Of a stretch of 64,000 bases of DNA, positions 35,861-49,800 are shown in pieces; within the stretch, counting starts at the first letter, position 1, and each line of letters starts with the position of its first letter. This DNA is from Apoda limacodes (taxonomy: Eukaryota; Arthropoda; Insecta; Lepidoptera; Limacodidae): the NCBI GenBank assembly GCA_946406115.1, contig OX291546.1:13571019-13635018 (forward strand). The letters are read 5' to 3'. The notes beneath the pieces were generated by a model that searched no databases, was not told where the DNA came from, and saw only the letters and a program-made list of their open reading frames with translations. Position numbers and translations under genes: made by a program.

Positions 35861-37817
35861 TTAATAATAGCCCCTAAATGAGTGATGAATTAAATATAAA
35901 AGCACGCTTCGCCGCTTTAAAACGTAGAGTATAAATAAGGAAATAAAAAGAAAATATAAGTTTAAAATTCTGAGATCTATTAAATATTCATTAGTATTAC
36001 ACACGAGGACAGAAAGGATAGAAGAAAATATAGCTGCGCGCGTTCTAAATATTTTACATTCATACACATTTTTGTTATTATAAATGGAATGCTATTGTAT
36101 TTATTGTTAGTTTTTTAACGAAAAATGTATTAATTTCTCAATAATCAGGCATAAAAATTTAGAGAATATATTTTACATCTATTTATTTCAATCAACGTTA
36201 AGGTACATATTCGATTAGCTCTGACTTCCTGAATATTTAACAAGTGAAAGGCTATTTGGTTTAAGGTGATGACATACTCAAACGAGTTAAGTTTGCAAGA
36301 ATTTGATTAATTTTGTTAGTCCCATACCGACAAAAAAAAAAGAAAATCGAGTGCCTACCGTATGTGGAAGTGCCTCCTCGTATGCTTTAATAGTGCAATA
36401 TGTCTTTGTACACTGGCCGAATTGGCACGCTTTTTCTAGGGTATGCCATAGCCTTAGGTGACATTTTCGGATTTTTATAAGGAATCGATTAGAAGATCGA
36501 AGACAGTTTATTCGAAGGAAACATTTTTGGAAACTTATTAATGCGTACTGAATTGATTGGGTTTGTAAAAAAAACTTGGCTATAACGACGCAAAAAACGC
36601 TTATTCAGAATAAATAATACAAAACTTAGCGTCCAAGTCGCTTAAACAAAATAGCCTTCTATCCATCAATTTACAATATAATTCAATTATCAACAGCGGT
36701 CTTGCCAGCTTTTCACAACTGGCTATAATTTTGCACCAGATAACAGTCAAAAAACGATGATATGCTTATATTGGTTATAAAATTGCATGCATTATTAAAT
36801 TATGTACAAAATATTATAAAAAAGAAAACTAAAATAGGTAACCTACTTAAGGCATTGATATGTAGAAAATTACGAAATTTGAAAAAATATTTTGGCAGAT
36901 AACAGTTTTCTCTTGAAATAATGTCACTTTTAATACATCAACGTCTCAATCTAAAACTGAATAAAACATAAACTCGGGGAAAAAGGGGGGCAATATATGG
37001 TAATACTTGTATTTTCTATTAGACTTAACATAATTCAACTATTCTTCCAAATGAGCACAGATACTCCCTACATGTGTCAAGATTATTAATAATAGAAAAA
37101 AATTGTGTAGTTTTTCCTATAAAAATATTAAAACTAGTACATTTCGGAAACGCTGCGCAGACGCCACGTGTGTTACGTATATTTGTCAACGTCCACAGTC
37201 ATGAAAAACAGAAAATAAAAAAATTATACTAAAACATCAGCCAATAATTTGCATATTTTATAATACAAATATATCGATATAAATTTTGATTAAGTATCTT
37301 TTAAAATAATTCAGACTCTTAATTAAACGTAAAATAAACACTGCATTACTTTAAATAACAAAATATTAATTAAAAAAAAACAACATAATATGAACCTAAA
37401 GAACTTCATGCTCACAGTATCATTAATATTAGGAATTACTTTGGTTTTGATGTTACCATAACAACTGCGCCACAATATTTAACTACGCCACCAGAGACAG
37501 TGCATATATAATTTTTAGTTTTTTTATTCATTTTCTTCATAAAATAAATTTAAAGACTATAAGCAACCTATTTAGTGGTAACACAAGAAACAAGTGACTA
37601 AGGCAATCACTATTATCCGTCGTATTATCTGTGGCAGTAGTCTATTGCAAACTAGGCGAACGCCATTGTAGCGCTAGTTTGACAGGACCAGAGGCTGCAT
37701 CTTGCCAAAGTGCGAGGTCTTTCTAGCACTGGTGAATAATATAATCGGCAACTCTCGGGCAGGCCCCACGTCCCGTCAAGCCGGCGCGTATGCCGTTGCG
37801 CGGAACCCCTCGCAAGG

Positions 37818-37874
37818 CTATGATGAATCCTCGTCATACCATGTCCGGAAGTCACAGCTTTCATCGTAATCATC
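37818..37874 (-). CDS. DCLK: DCLK terminal coding exon: acidic tail
   Basis: Residues 608-625, [18 protein letters not shown], stop TAG at 37818-37820. Acceptor gttatccag; phase 0 matches exon 12. The 3-kb intron before it holds a decayed retrotransposon. I chose it because it is the only short acidic exon in phase that I found downstream; a nearer alternative end is possible. Confidence 0.7.
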   Translation of the reverse strand, partial: DDYDESCDFRTWYDEDSS

Positions 37875-40800
37875 CTGGATAACAAAATACAAAATACTAC
37901 TGCTTAAAATATCAGCGAAATATTTAAAAATATCGAATTTTTTTTTCTCACACTGCAATCGGACACTATTATGAGATTGGAATCAAACATATATTAGTAT
38001 TTAAACAACATTCGTTACAACAAAAGACTTGTCCCTGTGTGTGTATAAAATAACAAATTAATATAAGAGTATATGAGTAAGTTATCTTTCAAACATCATG
38101 TACGCTCAAGGCTAATAGAGCGAGATAGCGCTAGATTAGTCTTAACCTGTCACGCTTAAGCACCGCTGTGATTCCTTCTATCATCTAAGAATCCGATCAG
38201 ATGCAAGGAATCACAGCGGTGCGGAAGAGAGACGGGTTCAGACGAATCTCGCACTATCTCGATTTATTAGCCTTGACCAAAACCGAGAGCTTTGATCAGA
38301 GATCGCAGGGCTCGCGAAATAGGAACTTCTCGCAGTGCGTTAGAATGTAAATGCGCGCCCGCGAAAAGTTTTCTACCATAATTTTCAGGGACATAAAAGT
38401 TTATCTATTCCAATAATCTAATGCCATATAACGTCTTAATTTTAACGTGTTATATCCTACCATACCAGTAATGAAAAGAGAAGGATATAAATACGGATAA
38501 TATCCATATTGTTTTTTAAACAAACACCCAAGTAACATTTTCTAAACTCTTTCCACCATGAGAATATAAGAATTCTCATATGCGTTCCAGACGATTGCGT
38601 TAAATTCTAAATGACTCCTATAATATGCGTTGTACAGCACAGATAGCGCATGAAGATTAGAAAAATATCTTGCCTGCTTCATCGTCATCACTCAACCTAA
38701 TTTTTTTCTAGCCCTGCTGCACATATCTGAGATGTGGTCATAAAACTTCAACTTATCGTTAAACAATTTTCCAAGGTCTTTTACAGTATCGTGTAAGCGG
38801 GTAATGTGTGTATTCATGCTCGATTTTCTCTATCCAACGCGAAAAAGACATCATCTTGCACTTATTAAGGTTCAGTTCGAGCATATTCTCTCTACTCCAA
38901 TAATTTATCTGATTGATATTCTCCTAGAAACGTAAACAATCACTTCCTGTCTCTATTCTCCTGACCAGTTTTATGTCATCCGGAAACATGAGAACCAGGC
39001 TATAGCAAGAAGATCATTGATGAAAATCAAAAACAGCAATGGACGCAAAAAACTGTATCCTATCATAAAAATAGCTAGCAAAAAGTTCCAATAGGCTAGG
39101 CGTAAAACCAGATTGAGCCATCTTTTTTAATAATGTGTCATTATTTATCCGGTTAAAAGCTTTTCGGAAGTCTAAATATGCTACGTCCACTTGTTTTCGT
39201 GCATGTATATAACTACTGACATACGTAACAAATATCATTACGTTACTTGCAGTAGATCTTCCAGGAAGAAACAGGGTTCTAATCTCTACACATAATCAGC
39301 AGAAGCATTTCAAAAACTTTTCCAAAAGGCGTTTGTACTGCTACTGGTCTGCAATTATTATAGATAGATTTATCCCCGGATTTAAAAATAGGTATTACTC
39401 GTGAGACTTTTCAATGTTGCGGATTGTTGGCAATATTAAATTATATATATACAACAATCGTGCTAACAACGCCTCACTACAATCTTTAACCACGCATGAA
39501 GGTACTTCATCCGGTCCGCAGGAGAATTTTGGGCTTTAAACTTCGGATTGCGGTACGAAGTTGTTCGATTCATATAGAGTTCACAGATACCCTACAAGCT
39601 GTGCCTACTCCAGTTTCTTCCTTTGTTAACCTTCCTACATCGAGCTCTGGTAGTAGTGTCAAAAAAAAACATTTTTGAAATGTTGAGCAAATTCATGTGC
39701 TGTTGTGCTGTTTAACTTATGTATTGTAAGCCCCTTTGAACTTTTTTTTTATAGAACTTCTCAGTTTGGAAAACTCTAAATAATATTGGTCTGATTTACC
39801 TTTTCCAATATTTTGGAAATATCCAAAATAATATTCCTCTCAAACCCTAGGTGGTAAGAATAATACTGAACATAAATATTTGCAGTTTTTTATATGTATT
39901 TACAGTACATACATACTTAAGATCTCACTCACTCTAGGAATATCATTAACATACAATGTTACTGATTTTAAGCTCATGTAGCTAGGCACGGCTAATTTCA
40001 CCACGATGACGTCGTAAAACTTTATATCCAGGCGGGAATATTTCGGCATCATAAACACTATCGTCTAACCATGATTTTTTGGAGGCTTTTTTCTGTTTAA
40101 AAAGTCCCGGACTTGTTATACAATGTATTGGTTTTCCCATATATGCACGTAGGACAATATATCAACTGCCTTGTAAACTTCATCGTCCTGGCCTGTCACC
40201 TTCAAAGGGGCGGGGCCCTTTCTGAAAGACTTACGACGCTTTTCTACCATAATCCATCTTTTTCCATCTTATTGCGAGTTTTCAACTTCTCCTACGAAGG
40301 GGGCGTACAATTTTGTGGCGCTGACATCTTCCGCACCAATGAAGCCACCTCGCGCTTATCAGCAGTACTTAGCCTGACTATATCCTTCATAGCTTCCGTA
40401 GTCTACATTTGTACACCTGGTCTTCGTCTTCAGAGATCTGCCACTAGATGACGTTGCACATCTAATTCACCAGACTGTTGACAACGTCCGCATCGATGTT
40501 GTTCCACGCTCCTTAGCTGTGTTGAAAGGTTGGCCTTTTGCGTTTACTATCCTAGTGACTGCCAGCTTTTGTGAACATTTAGCACAACACCGTTCTTGTT
40601 TTGCGTCAACTCGATTCTTCGATTGCTTCTTCACCAACTCACTCAAAGCATTAATTTTTAGTTCCAAATTGAGAATTGCAACAATCACTTTTTCTTCAAA
40701 CTTCATATTGATAGAAAATAATAATTAAAACCGTAAAATAATAATAATAAGACAGCAACGACGCATTTGCACCTAAGAATTAAGTAAAGTAAGTAAGGAA

Positions 40801-43800
40801 CTTCGAAACCAAACACTGGAAATATAGAATTGTGAGTAACTTACAATTTTTATTATTATGTTAGATTACATTACAACCCACTTGTGATAAACAAGAACCC
40901 AGAACTAACCGACATCCAAGCGTGGTCGAGCACATCTTCCGCAGCAAACCGCAGGTCGGGCTGCGGGCGCAGCATGTTGGCGACCAGGTCGATGGCGCCG
41001 GCTGAGACGCGTGCCCAGTGTGGCGCGGGGAACTCGAGCCGAGCGCACAGGATCGCGTCGAATAGTTTCTCCTGATCACCGTCCGGAGACGAGAAAGGCG
41101 GGAACCCGCACAGCAGGATATATAAGATCACACCCGCCGCCCACACGTCGATCTAACATTCACATTTATCAGCAGTTAGATAATGTTACATTACTTGCAT
41201 CTAAATGAAGAATTATGGTATTCGACTGAATATGCACACTGAGAAGTGCAAATTCATGATGGCCCAATAGTGGTTAAACATTATGGTAATAATATGATAA
41301 ATATGAAAATTTTTACTTAAATAATTTCATATAAGAAAATTAAAAATATATCAATTGGAGATTTTTAATGCTTACATGACAAAATTGTCATATAAACTGA
41401 GTGAGAGGTGAATTCGACCTATCTCGCACAGGACCCGCATCGTTGACCACGGTGTACACACTTTTACATGAAGGAAGATCTATATCTATACAGTGGATAT
41501 TTCCTTAGAATTAGTAACCAACCTTTAAACCATAGCCAGTCTCGAGCAGTATCTCTGGCGCGACGTATGTGGGCGTCCCGCAAACCGCGTGTAAGGGTCG
41601 CCACACCTCCACAGCGAGCCCGAAATCAGCCAGCTTCAGCCCACGGATACTGCCGTCTGGACCCACCTCCACCTATACAATACAATCAATTCTGTAACTG
41701 CTACTTCTAAAGACCAATCTGATGGTACATTATTCATATTCACCATAAGATGTCCCGCAGCGAATGTCGCAAAAAAATTACTCAATAGGATATTTGAAAA
41801 GGTACTCAGGGATTTACCTAGATGAATTTAATCGTATGTAGTGCAATTGATTTGGGAAAAATAGCTGCTATGTTGTTCATATTTGAAAGATTTAACTTTA
41901 GTCTTGTTTTTAATATTTCTGGTTAAATATGTTAACCGCTTGTGTTATGGAAGCATTAACGGAATATTTAAGGAGATTGTAATGTAAATCATTCTTTTTT
42001 AATTTTTTTTTAGCCAAAATCTGATGTATTTCGACAATTTTGAGTCGTATGCGGTATTTTACTGACACCATATTAGTTATCAGAATTTAAATGCTTTAAT
42101 CTTAGTCCAGAATCTTAGGCGTTTTATGTTTTTATTTGTATTTAATAGGATTTTTGCCAATTCATTTATGCGTATCTTTAGTATTTTTTTCTATTCTTGG
42201 CTAGTTGCTAACCTCTATAACTGTAGGCATCTCTAGATACTCATATATCATCGTATTCCTAACAAACTAGTGAGCAACTCCAACAAGAAGAAGCACCTCA
42301 AGGCGTCAGAATTCTATTTTCCTAGTCTAGATAGAAACAGTTTTGTAGACCAGAAGCTTGTTGGTAAGGGACACTGATGTTGGCGCTCATACAGCCAATT
42401 TAGTGATTGGAATTGTAGGTTTTCTTTTTTTTTTTGGCTTTTATGTAGTTCTCCTAGTTTCCGGATTGTCTAACTCTCATACAAACGTGAATCTGTTAAA
42501 AGACTATTACTAGCCACGCACGTAGGCATTGAAAGGCATACAGTACCAACATGCGCGGCAATGGTAATGAACTTGAAACCGATTCCCATTCCCAATGGAG
42601 TTGAGACAATCAGGGACCTGGTCAGTTTTCTATCCAGAAGCAAGCCCAGATACTTAATACTGTTGTTTTATTTCAGGACCCAGTTTTCCTTACGAACGAA
42701 TAGGCAATCACCTTCACTACTTGCAAGCCATGCTGTGTCATCTGCGTCACCATTATAACAACTTTTATTTTAGGCAGGTCTGCGTTTTATAGGATTTTTT
42801 TATACCACTAAGGTGGCAAACAAGCTCACGGACCGCCTGATGTTAAGCGGTCACCGCAGCCTATGGGCGCTTGTAACACCTGGGGCGTAACTCGCACGTT
42901 GCCGACCCTTCAAAAATCTAATAACAACTTTTTTAAAGAACCCCATACATATAGCACCGGACCAAGAATCCTGGAGCACTAAAGCAGTGGCTTTATACTG
43001 CTTTGAATAGTCTTCTTCGTACTTTGCTTGACATCGTCTTTGATTTTAGTAGGAGTTTAGAATAATAAAGAATTAAATTGGTAGTATAGTAATTTTTTTT
43101 ACAAATATCGATTTATGTAGCAGTTTGCTGTGCTTTATTTATAATTTTATTCTTAAGAGCAAAAAAGGAAATCATTACTCGTAAAAAAGTTAAACTTTAA
43201 GGGAGAAAAATTTAATGACATCTAAGAGTAAGGCCAAAGAGAACAGACACAAAATTAGAAAGCGACAAATTCTTATCTTTTCTTTTTGTGTTCTATTTGT
43301 TTACATTTGGCTCACTGCTGTTTGGCCTTAATTTATGAATGTGTGGTCTCATATATCCAATAAACGGCGTTGGAAAAGTTAAAATAGTAAATATGATTCT
43401 GTCTCTTTCTTTCGCGTTCATCTATGTTTCTAATCCCTTCGTTCGTTGTCTCCCTCTGACCTATTCGTAACTTCTTGCCTCTTCCAAAGATCTATTTTAT
43501 AAAAACATTACAATCAACCTTGAAATTTCACAATACAATTTTCAAACCGATGGTACACGACTCTTAGGGTTTCAATGATGCTCATGTACACTGAGCCACA
43601 TACGTGTTTAAAATATAGTTATATAAATTTATTATTATAATTTTTACACATTTTTCTCACTTAAAGTGTACCTACTTACAAATTCGTAAAATAGCCATTC
43701 CCATTTCCCGGTCAAACGAAAACCAATCGGTGAACGCCTGAAAACGCATGCGCAGTAAGGGACCAATGCGTGAATATGAGACTGCGTTTTGAGCATATGA

Positions 43801-46800
43801 CCTTGAAACCCCAAGAGCCTTGGCTCGTACTATGGTAATGAATAATGTTAGTGAATGAACGAATAGCTTACCAACAGATTTTCTGGTTTGATGTCACGAT
43901 GAACGATAGAAAGCGAGTGTAGGTATGCGATAGCTGATGTTAGGTGCCCGATTAGTAGCCGCGCTTGCGGCTCGGAAAATTTGGAAGCAGCCGCGATACT
44001 ATCAAATAGATCGCCACCTAAAATTTATGTTTTAACCATTAGACTAATAAAAATTTAATATCAAAACAACATTTATATTATTAATTTAAAAGAGGTTAAA
44101 TGTTATATTTTTTTTAATAGCCCTATCTAAATCGAAAATAATCCAATTTGGTCACAATACCGTCAGGTAGATCGTTAAAAAAAATTAAATTTAAAATTAA
44201 GGCGTGTACAGTGGCTAATATTGTACTGCTAAATATTTTTGTTTTTATATACATATGCAAAATAACATGGTGTGATTGATTCATCAACGCCTAGCGGCTA
44301 GAAATATGACATTTTCAACATAGCTTTTTTTATGACGTAGAAATCGACTAAGGTTGTATTTTGTCAAAATTCGTCCTTTAAGTAAAATAGGAGTTGTAAG
44401 TTAGTATGAAAATGCGTCATTGTTTAAAGGACATCCATGAAAATTTTGATTTATTTTTTAAATATTCCTTTAAGGTAAAAATTAAGAATGACGTGGTTTC
44501 TCGTTTTTGGAAAATAATTTCCTGGGGTTAAAAAAGGAAACACAACTTTGTATGGGAAATCGGTAATTTTCGTTAACACTCTTATATAGTATATAAAAAT
44601 ATAGTGTGTAAGTGTATATACCTATTGTATATAATATATACACTTTAGTGTAATCAAGAAGTTGCCGTAGGGATCCCACGTCGATAACCAAAATTAGGAC
44701 AGGCGCAGCCGCTGCCAAATAATAGATATAAACAAAAAAATACATTAATAAGCAGTCAATCTAAAAAGAGTACTAGTGAGTTTTTTTTTATGTGTATGCA
44801 GGGTACTAAGTAAGAATCTATAGTTTTCGGAGTCGTATCGCCAGCTTATCGTTTGCTAGAAATATTTTAAAGTAGCCAAGTCGGTTTGGCGCATCAAGAG
44901 TTTCGTAAAACCAAAGATTGCACGAATTCGATCACACTTGACAATTATGTTTTACTATACAGCTCACACTATAATTTTTTTAAGATCAGAAGCTTGTATG
45001 TATTTATGTTTTTACGTTAAGTGGTTTTTTTTTTTAGGAAATTCGCCATAATAACACATAGTGTGACATAGTTATATTCTGTGAAAAATTCAGGTTTGCT
45101 ACCTACCTTTGTCTAAAAGGTAGAAACAAATAAAGGTGGGATAGACGGACGGACAGACACACAGCGTAGGGTTAGTAATAGATCTCCGTTGGATACAGAA
45201 CCCTAAGAAAACCGATCAAAATATGTATAATACGGCGTTACCGGTGAGTCTCGCAGCTGATTCTGCAGAACATGGCAAGCTGCAGGAATACAATTACATT
45301 TCTAAATATCGCACATTGGATGCAACAACGGTATAACTGATCATATACTTTTAAAAAATTATACCAGACATTATAATTTGTTCCATTGTAACACAGGATG
45401 TAGAGGCCATTTTCGCATATTAAACATGTAACTAATCGTATTTGTGACGTTGTTACAACGGATATGCGATATTATGTTTTTGGTGCTTGCGTTTAAAACT
45501 GATAGTCCGTGGGGATATTGCGAAAGTCTTAAACTCAGCGGCTTGTCGGTGCATCTTGCAACAAGGCGACTGCTACTCGTGAGACTGACTCATGCCAAGT
45601 GTCGCATTTACATATACCTAGAGGCTTTTATTGGCGTCGTTATTTGGCGAAGCTGAAGACGCCACGCACTGCCACTCTACCCGTGACCAAGGCTGGTGTA
45701 ACCCAGCTGAAACGTCGGGAAAAAGGTATTTGCCAAATAACGACACATTTAATCCTGTTTTATTTTAAAAACAAAACATGATACCTTTAATTTGTCTCGA
45801 AAAAAATATATCATGAGCTGTAAATATTTTGCTGTTTTTTAATAAATAACTTCCATGCGTTAAAATACAATATTACTATATATGTATATAATATTAACGG
45901 TTAGATGACTAGATAGGCTATGGATGTTACTGCTAAATTCTAAAAAATCGAGTAAGTTTTTGAGTAAATACCTAAAAACCGCTTTGACGGTCATGTTGCC
46001 TTATTCTGAAAAGCGCTGAGCCTCTTTTCTCACTTACTTGCATGTGATAATAAATATGCGATATGACGGTATGAAACACAGCTATAAAAGAAGTGGGCGG
46101 GTTAATCATGTAAAAGATTAAGCTCTCAGGGGAAATGGATATATAAAAAATGCAAAATTTTGGTATAATTCCTTAAAAAGAAAGCCACTCCAATCACATC
46201 GTTTGATTAATTGTTTGGTAACATTGTAATTTTTTTTTGGTGTCTTTAAATTTTAAGCAAGTTCCTTAAATGGTAAAAAATGTGTCTACCCCAAATTGCC
46301 TATGCATTTTAAAAAGACCAAGATAGAGGTGGAAATATAACTTTTTATTGGAGAACCAATACCTTTCATTAAGGATATAGTTTACAAACACTTTTGGGTA
46401 ACATTATATTCTCCGTCCTTAGCCTACATCATGAAATGAAAATCAATAATGGTTATCAAATTTGGGACTTTATTTTCTATGCTTGGGGAAGCTTATCTAA
46501 AGTGGTTGATAAGGTTCGCTATCGGATTAATTACGTGATGGGATGAGCTGGACATCGCAATATTTAAAATACGTATTACCTACATCTGCCGCAGTACTAT
46601 AATAAAGACTCAATGTTTTTATTACTATATCTATCTATAAGAGACAAAGATATTTAACTAATAACTTACAAGCTGCTAATCTGGCTAACTTCACTATTTA
46701 GATCTCCATCTTGTTTTATCAATTTGCGAGTTTATTAACTAAAATATATTATTATATTAGAGCTACAGTATAGTATTCACATAGTTATCTCCTCTTGAGT

Positions 46801-49800
46801 GAAGTTATTATAATAGATCAGAAAATCGAAATCGCTAAATTTGCATTTTCTTTACGTTTTGAGACCTGTAGAATCATTTGCCATCATTTTTAGAATGATG
46901 TCTGTGTGTGTGATTGTGTCTGTCCCGTGTCCATATTAATCGATACGTCACGTTATTACTTAGATCTGAAGAATTTGAGCAAAATCGGTTCAGCAGCGGT
47001 TAGTTTTTTTATCGCTAAAAAACTGTTTTTTTAAGACGCAAAAAATATTCTCAAGAGAAGTTGCTCCTGCAGTACTTGCTACCAAAAAAATATTTTTATA
47101 AAATTTTGAATGTCAAGTATAAGAAACTTGATGATATTTTGTCTATTAATTTAAGTGTTTTATTCTATTTTTCATAACACGATAGGTGTAACAATATTTT
47201 ATTTTACCAAGTGTAATGTCGATATAGAAAAGATTTTAAAAAATAGCAACAGCGGTGCCATAATAACGCTATGGTATGCTGTGTTGCCAGATGACAGAAG
47301 ACATGCCTTCTGCAACCTGCAAAGACTGGTGTAAGAAGTTAGTTCATAAGAACACGAGTTTTACATTACTTGTACTAGCATACACAGGTATTCAATTAAA
47401 TCTACTAGAAAAAGAAGGAATATGTGATGTTGACCTTATACATTATTATTCTGTATAGGTTTTAATTTAGTTCTTATGATATTGCTCACCGCTTACTAGC
47501 TCCATAACAAGGAATAGCCATTCTGGACTGTCTTGTTCCTCGATTAGAGACACAATGCGAGGGTGACACAGCTTCCTCATGACACGGACCTAAAAAAAAC
47601 ATGATATCAAGACCTAATTATTTAATTGTCAGTAATGCACTAGCATTTATTTGTGTCTAACCGGCTTAATCCTAAATTACATCCTACAGTTCGTTAGGTA
47701 CTAACGATGGGGGTATATTATGATGTGCCTGGTTTTTAGGGTTCCGTACCCAAAGGGTACAAAACGGGACCCTATTACTAAGACTTTGCTGTCCGCCCGT
47801 CTGTCCGTCTTTCACCAGGCTGTATCTCATGAACTGTGATAGTTAAGACAGTTGAAATTTTTACAAATGATGTATTTCTGTTGCTGATGTAACAACGAAT
47901 ACTAATAAACAGAAAATAATAATATTTAAGGTCCATGGAACAAACGTGATTTTTTTGCTCGTTTTTGCTTGATATTCATAACGGCAACTGGTAGCCGCTT
48001 GAAATATTTACAGAATATTAATTTATATAGTCACTTTAAAAATAAACAATTCAATTAAAATAAAACAAATATTTAAGGGGGACTCCTATACAACAAACGT
48101 GAGTTTTTGCAGTTTTTATAGATAATGGTACGGAATTCTTCCTGCGCGAGTCCGACTAGCACTTGGCCGGTTTATATTTTAAACCTGGTAGTTTACGACG
48201 TATGGGACGTATATTGTTACTGCATCATACGCAGTCTTGCGGTGATAGGCTCACCTTCTACCTATCTCGCAGGCCTAAAGTGTTTGGTGAACAGAGGCTA
48301 TCCACCACATTATGGTGTGGAATAGTGTGGATATGTAACCCTCTGCTGGGGATAAAATCCGTGAAGATAGACAAACAAACATACTAATAAACATAATGTC
48401 GTGATGCACTAAAAATCTTTCATATTGTTTTACTTTTATTGGCTTTTCAGTAGTATTAATTCTTTCAACCTGTTATTGCAAGATATTTTATTTTAAGACA
48501 TATGTTTAGAACTTATACATTAACTTAGCACAATATTAATGTATGTAAATTCCATTTCTACATGTGCCATATCCTCAAAGGTTGGAACTTGTGCCTTCGG
48601 ATCATTCTCACTAGATCCATTGTCCAGATCCATAATGGATCTAGTGAGATATTATTTTCTCAATAGATCCATTTTTAAAAGTGTGTATCTACTGAGAAGT
48701 ATTTGTCTCGCTAGATCCGTTAACCAGAACCAGATTTAAAAGTGTGGGTCTACTAAGGAATTTCTTTCTCACTAGATGCAGTTGTGGATCTGATAAAAAA
48801 ATTTGGTGTCGGCTAGGCAAGTTGTCCCCTAGGCTGGGGAGATAACGGAACTTGCTTTCTTATACTATTTCAGGTATTCGTATTTCCACTGTCATATTCT
48901 TATTTTTACCAACTTTAAAAAGTTCGCGAATGGTCTGTAGGTATTATTAATAACATTAACATATAAGAGATATTATTAATTCAAAACTAAAAATTAACCG
49001 ACTTTATAAAAGGAGGATCCATACCAATACTAATATTATAAATTCAAAAGTGTCGGTGTCTGTCTGTCTATCAATCCGTTAAATTTTACGGTTGGACCAA
49101 TTGTGATGAATTTAATATGGAGATAGTTCGAAAAATACTGTTTTTCTTTGAAAAGAATGAAACTATTGATCTTACACGTGTAGTTATTTTACAAAAGTTA
49201 TAGATCTCATCAAGATCTTTATTTCAATTGACAGCTGTCAAACTAGAAAGGTCTATATCTCTGTAACTATTGATCCTGAAACCTTTCTATTTTTGACGTG
49301 TCATTTCTGTAGAGAAACTACTAGTCTACGATAAATTTTAGGTACCCGAGTAAGTTTTAAGTTACCGAGATATATTTCTTTATAGTTTGACAGCTGTCAT
49401 TCTGAAATAAAGATCGTATGAGACGTATCATTTCTGTCAAGAAACTACTAGTCTACGATCAATAGTTACGGATATATAGTCCTTTCCAGTTTGACAAAAA
49501 AACCCTAGGGCAGGGATGGCGAACCTTTATTGATGAATATGCCTTTTTTATAAAAAAAATACTACTGTACCTATGACGTGCCGTCAAAAAATCTTACTTC
49601 TCTCTCTACTTAATAATAATGGAGAAAAATTAAACGAGTTGCTATTAACTTAAAGCTATTTAGATATTTACAGCTCGAAATGTTTACAGCAATCAAAATG
49701 TTTAATAATTTATATTTATTCAAATTAAAAATTTTCGTTAATAATTAAGTATAATTTTCGTTAATAATTAGGTATCATTTTCTATAATTACATATTTTTT

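Larger units (their letters stand above)
32808..37817. other. Region after both converging genes
   Basis: Between the foldback element and the kinase stop codon. It must hold the kinase 3' UTR, of unknown length; I could not fix a poly(A) site. It contains a GGCCAAGTGCGAGTC repeat (34231-34905) and a TTAA MITE (35707-35860). No further gene seen. Confidence 0.5.

Noticed and set aside
40113..40451. 112-codon plus-strand ORF
   Set aside because: Antisense to the decayed non-LTR element; no recognised domain.
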